Positions 63,756 through 64,000 of a stretch of DNA of 64,000 bases are shown here, in pieces; position 1 is the stretch's first letter; each line of letters opens with the position of its first letter. The notes under the pieces were generated by a model. It saw only the letters and a list, made by a program, of their open reading frames with translations. It did no database searches and was not told the DNA's origin. A program made the position numbers and the translations under genes. The DNA comes from an uncultured Clostridiaceae bacterium (lineage in GTDB: Bacteria > Bacillota > Clostridia > TANB77 > CAG-508), in assembly GCA_949927585.1 (NCBI GenBank), contig CATLFA010000001.1, positions 81,795 to 145,794 on the forward strand, written 5' to 3'.

Positions 63756-64000
63756 TGAGAAATAAATTAGTTGATGCATTTGAAAGTGTATTGTGTAGTA
63801 AGGGTATTAGTGTTAGTAAAGGGAATACGTTCATTGATTGCGATGATGAAGACGTAGAAGTTGGTATTAGATGTAATGAATGTTTTGATAAACATATGGC
63901 AGTCTATGTTATTGAGAAAATGATTAAAGAAGGTAAATTAAAGTTCAGTGAGAGTTTTGAGGGTGAGAAACCTTTAGATGACGATATTAAATATTTAAAA
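63743..64000 (+). CDS. Hypothetical protein (partial)
   Basis: Starts at ATG 63743 (GGGAG 8 nt upstream) and runs off the right edge (86 codons visible). IEEKLVDAFESVLCSKGISVSKGNTFIDCDDEDVEV is acidic and helical. Overlaps the previous gene's stop by 13 nt. Function unknown. Confidence 0.5.
   Translation, partial: MDEVMRNKLVDAFESVLCSKGISVSKGNTFIDCDDEDVEVGIRCNECFDKHMAVYVIEKMIKEGKLKFSESFEGEKPLDDDIKYLK

Overview
The window is a contiguous piece of a tailed double-stranded DNA phage or prophage (Caudoviricetes) from a very AT-rich, low-GC Gram-positive (Bacillota) host. The evidence is purine-rich AGGAGG-type ribosome binding sites, sigma-A-like TTGACA-N17-TATAAT promoters, an HK97-type head gene set, an M23 cell-wall hydrolase and a holin. 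The gene order RNA polymerase (YonO/QDE-1 type, DxDGD motif), small YonK-like protein, metallophosphoesterase, terminase, portal recalls the SPbeta 'yon' late module. The host species cannot be named from the sequence.

Layout. Positions 50774 down to 1 are read on the minus strand. First comes a short nucleic-acid block (unknown 85-aa protein, RusA-like resolvase, dNMP kinase, RNA polymerase, Zn-finger protein, YonK-like protein, metallophosphoesterase, tRNA-Pro). Packaging and head genes follow (GIY-YIG/Zn protein at the small-terminase position, TerL, portal, protease-scaffold, decoration protein, major capsid, connectors, tail tube). A very large tail-fibre region runs from about 28 kb to 3.3 kb and contains a ten-member array of short fibre genes sharing a KSIKFKNNVYLDSSSI-like N-terminus. 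Embedded in or next to it are an M23 endopeptidase, a nuclease-like gene, a tyrosine recombinase, a holin and a membrane sensor-like protein. The window ends in the N-terminus of a probable tape-measure protein. A 0.9-kb non-coding control region (50775-51700) with three perfect DnaA boxes and iteron-like repeats separates this from plus-strand early/accessory genes (51701-64000): DHH phosphoesterase, PcfJ-like protein, two phase-variable fibre genes, peptide deformylase, a YqeY-like protein, zinc ribbons and many small unknowns.

Two recoding or switching systems stand out. (1) Every in-frame CGG codon I could find (14 in 13 genes, both strands) lies exactly where the reading frame must move +1. 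Skipping the C of CGG-A or CGG-T (reading GGA/GGT, Gly) restores a full-length conserved protein each time. TerL carries two such sites, and the Walker A loop of the packaging ATPase depends on one of them. I found no CGG read as an ordinary Arg codon. Nine of 14 sites follow a Pro codon and the phage encodes a tRNA-Pro(UGG). (2) Ten G/C homopolymers of 8-11 nt occur in an otherwise AT-rich genome. Nine are in or just before tail-fibre genes and most abut a short hairpin. Three interrupt the 5' part of fibre genes (one ON, two OFF as sequenced). Six lie in short leader ORFs ahead of blocks of fibre genes, where one tract length makes the leader terminate on the start codon of the next fibre gene. 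Together they look like a phase-variable receptor-binding repertoire.

Coordinates for the frameshifted genes below are joined spans. The ORF track shows each of them as two or three broken ORFs.
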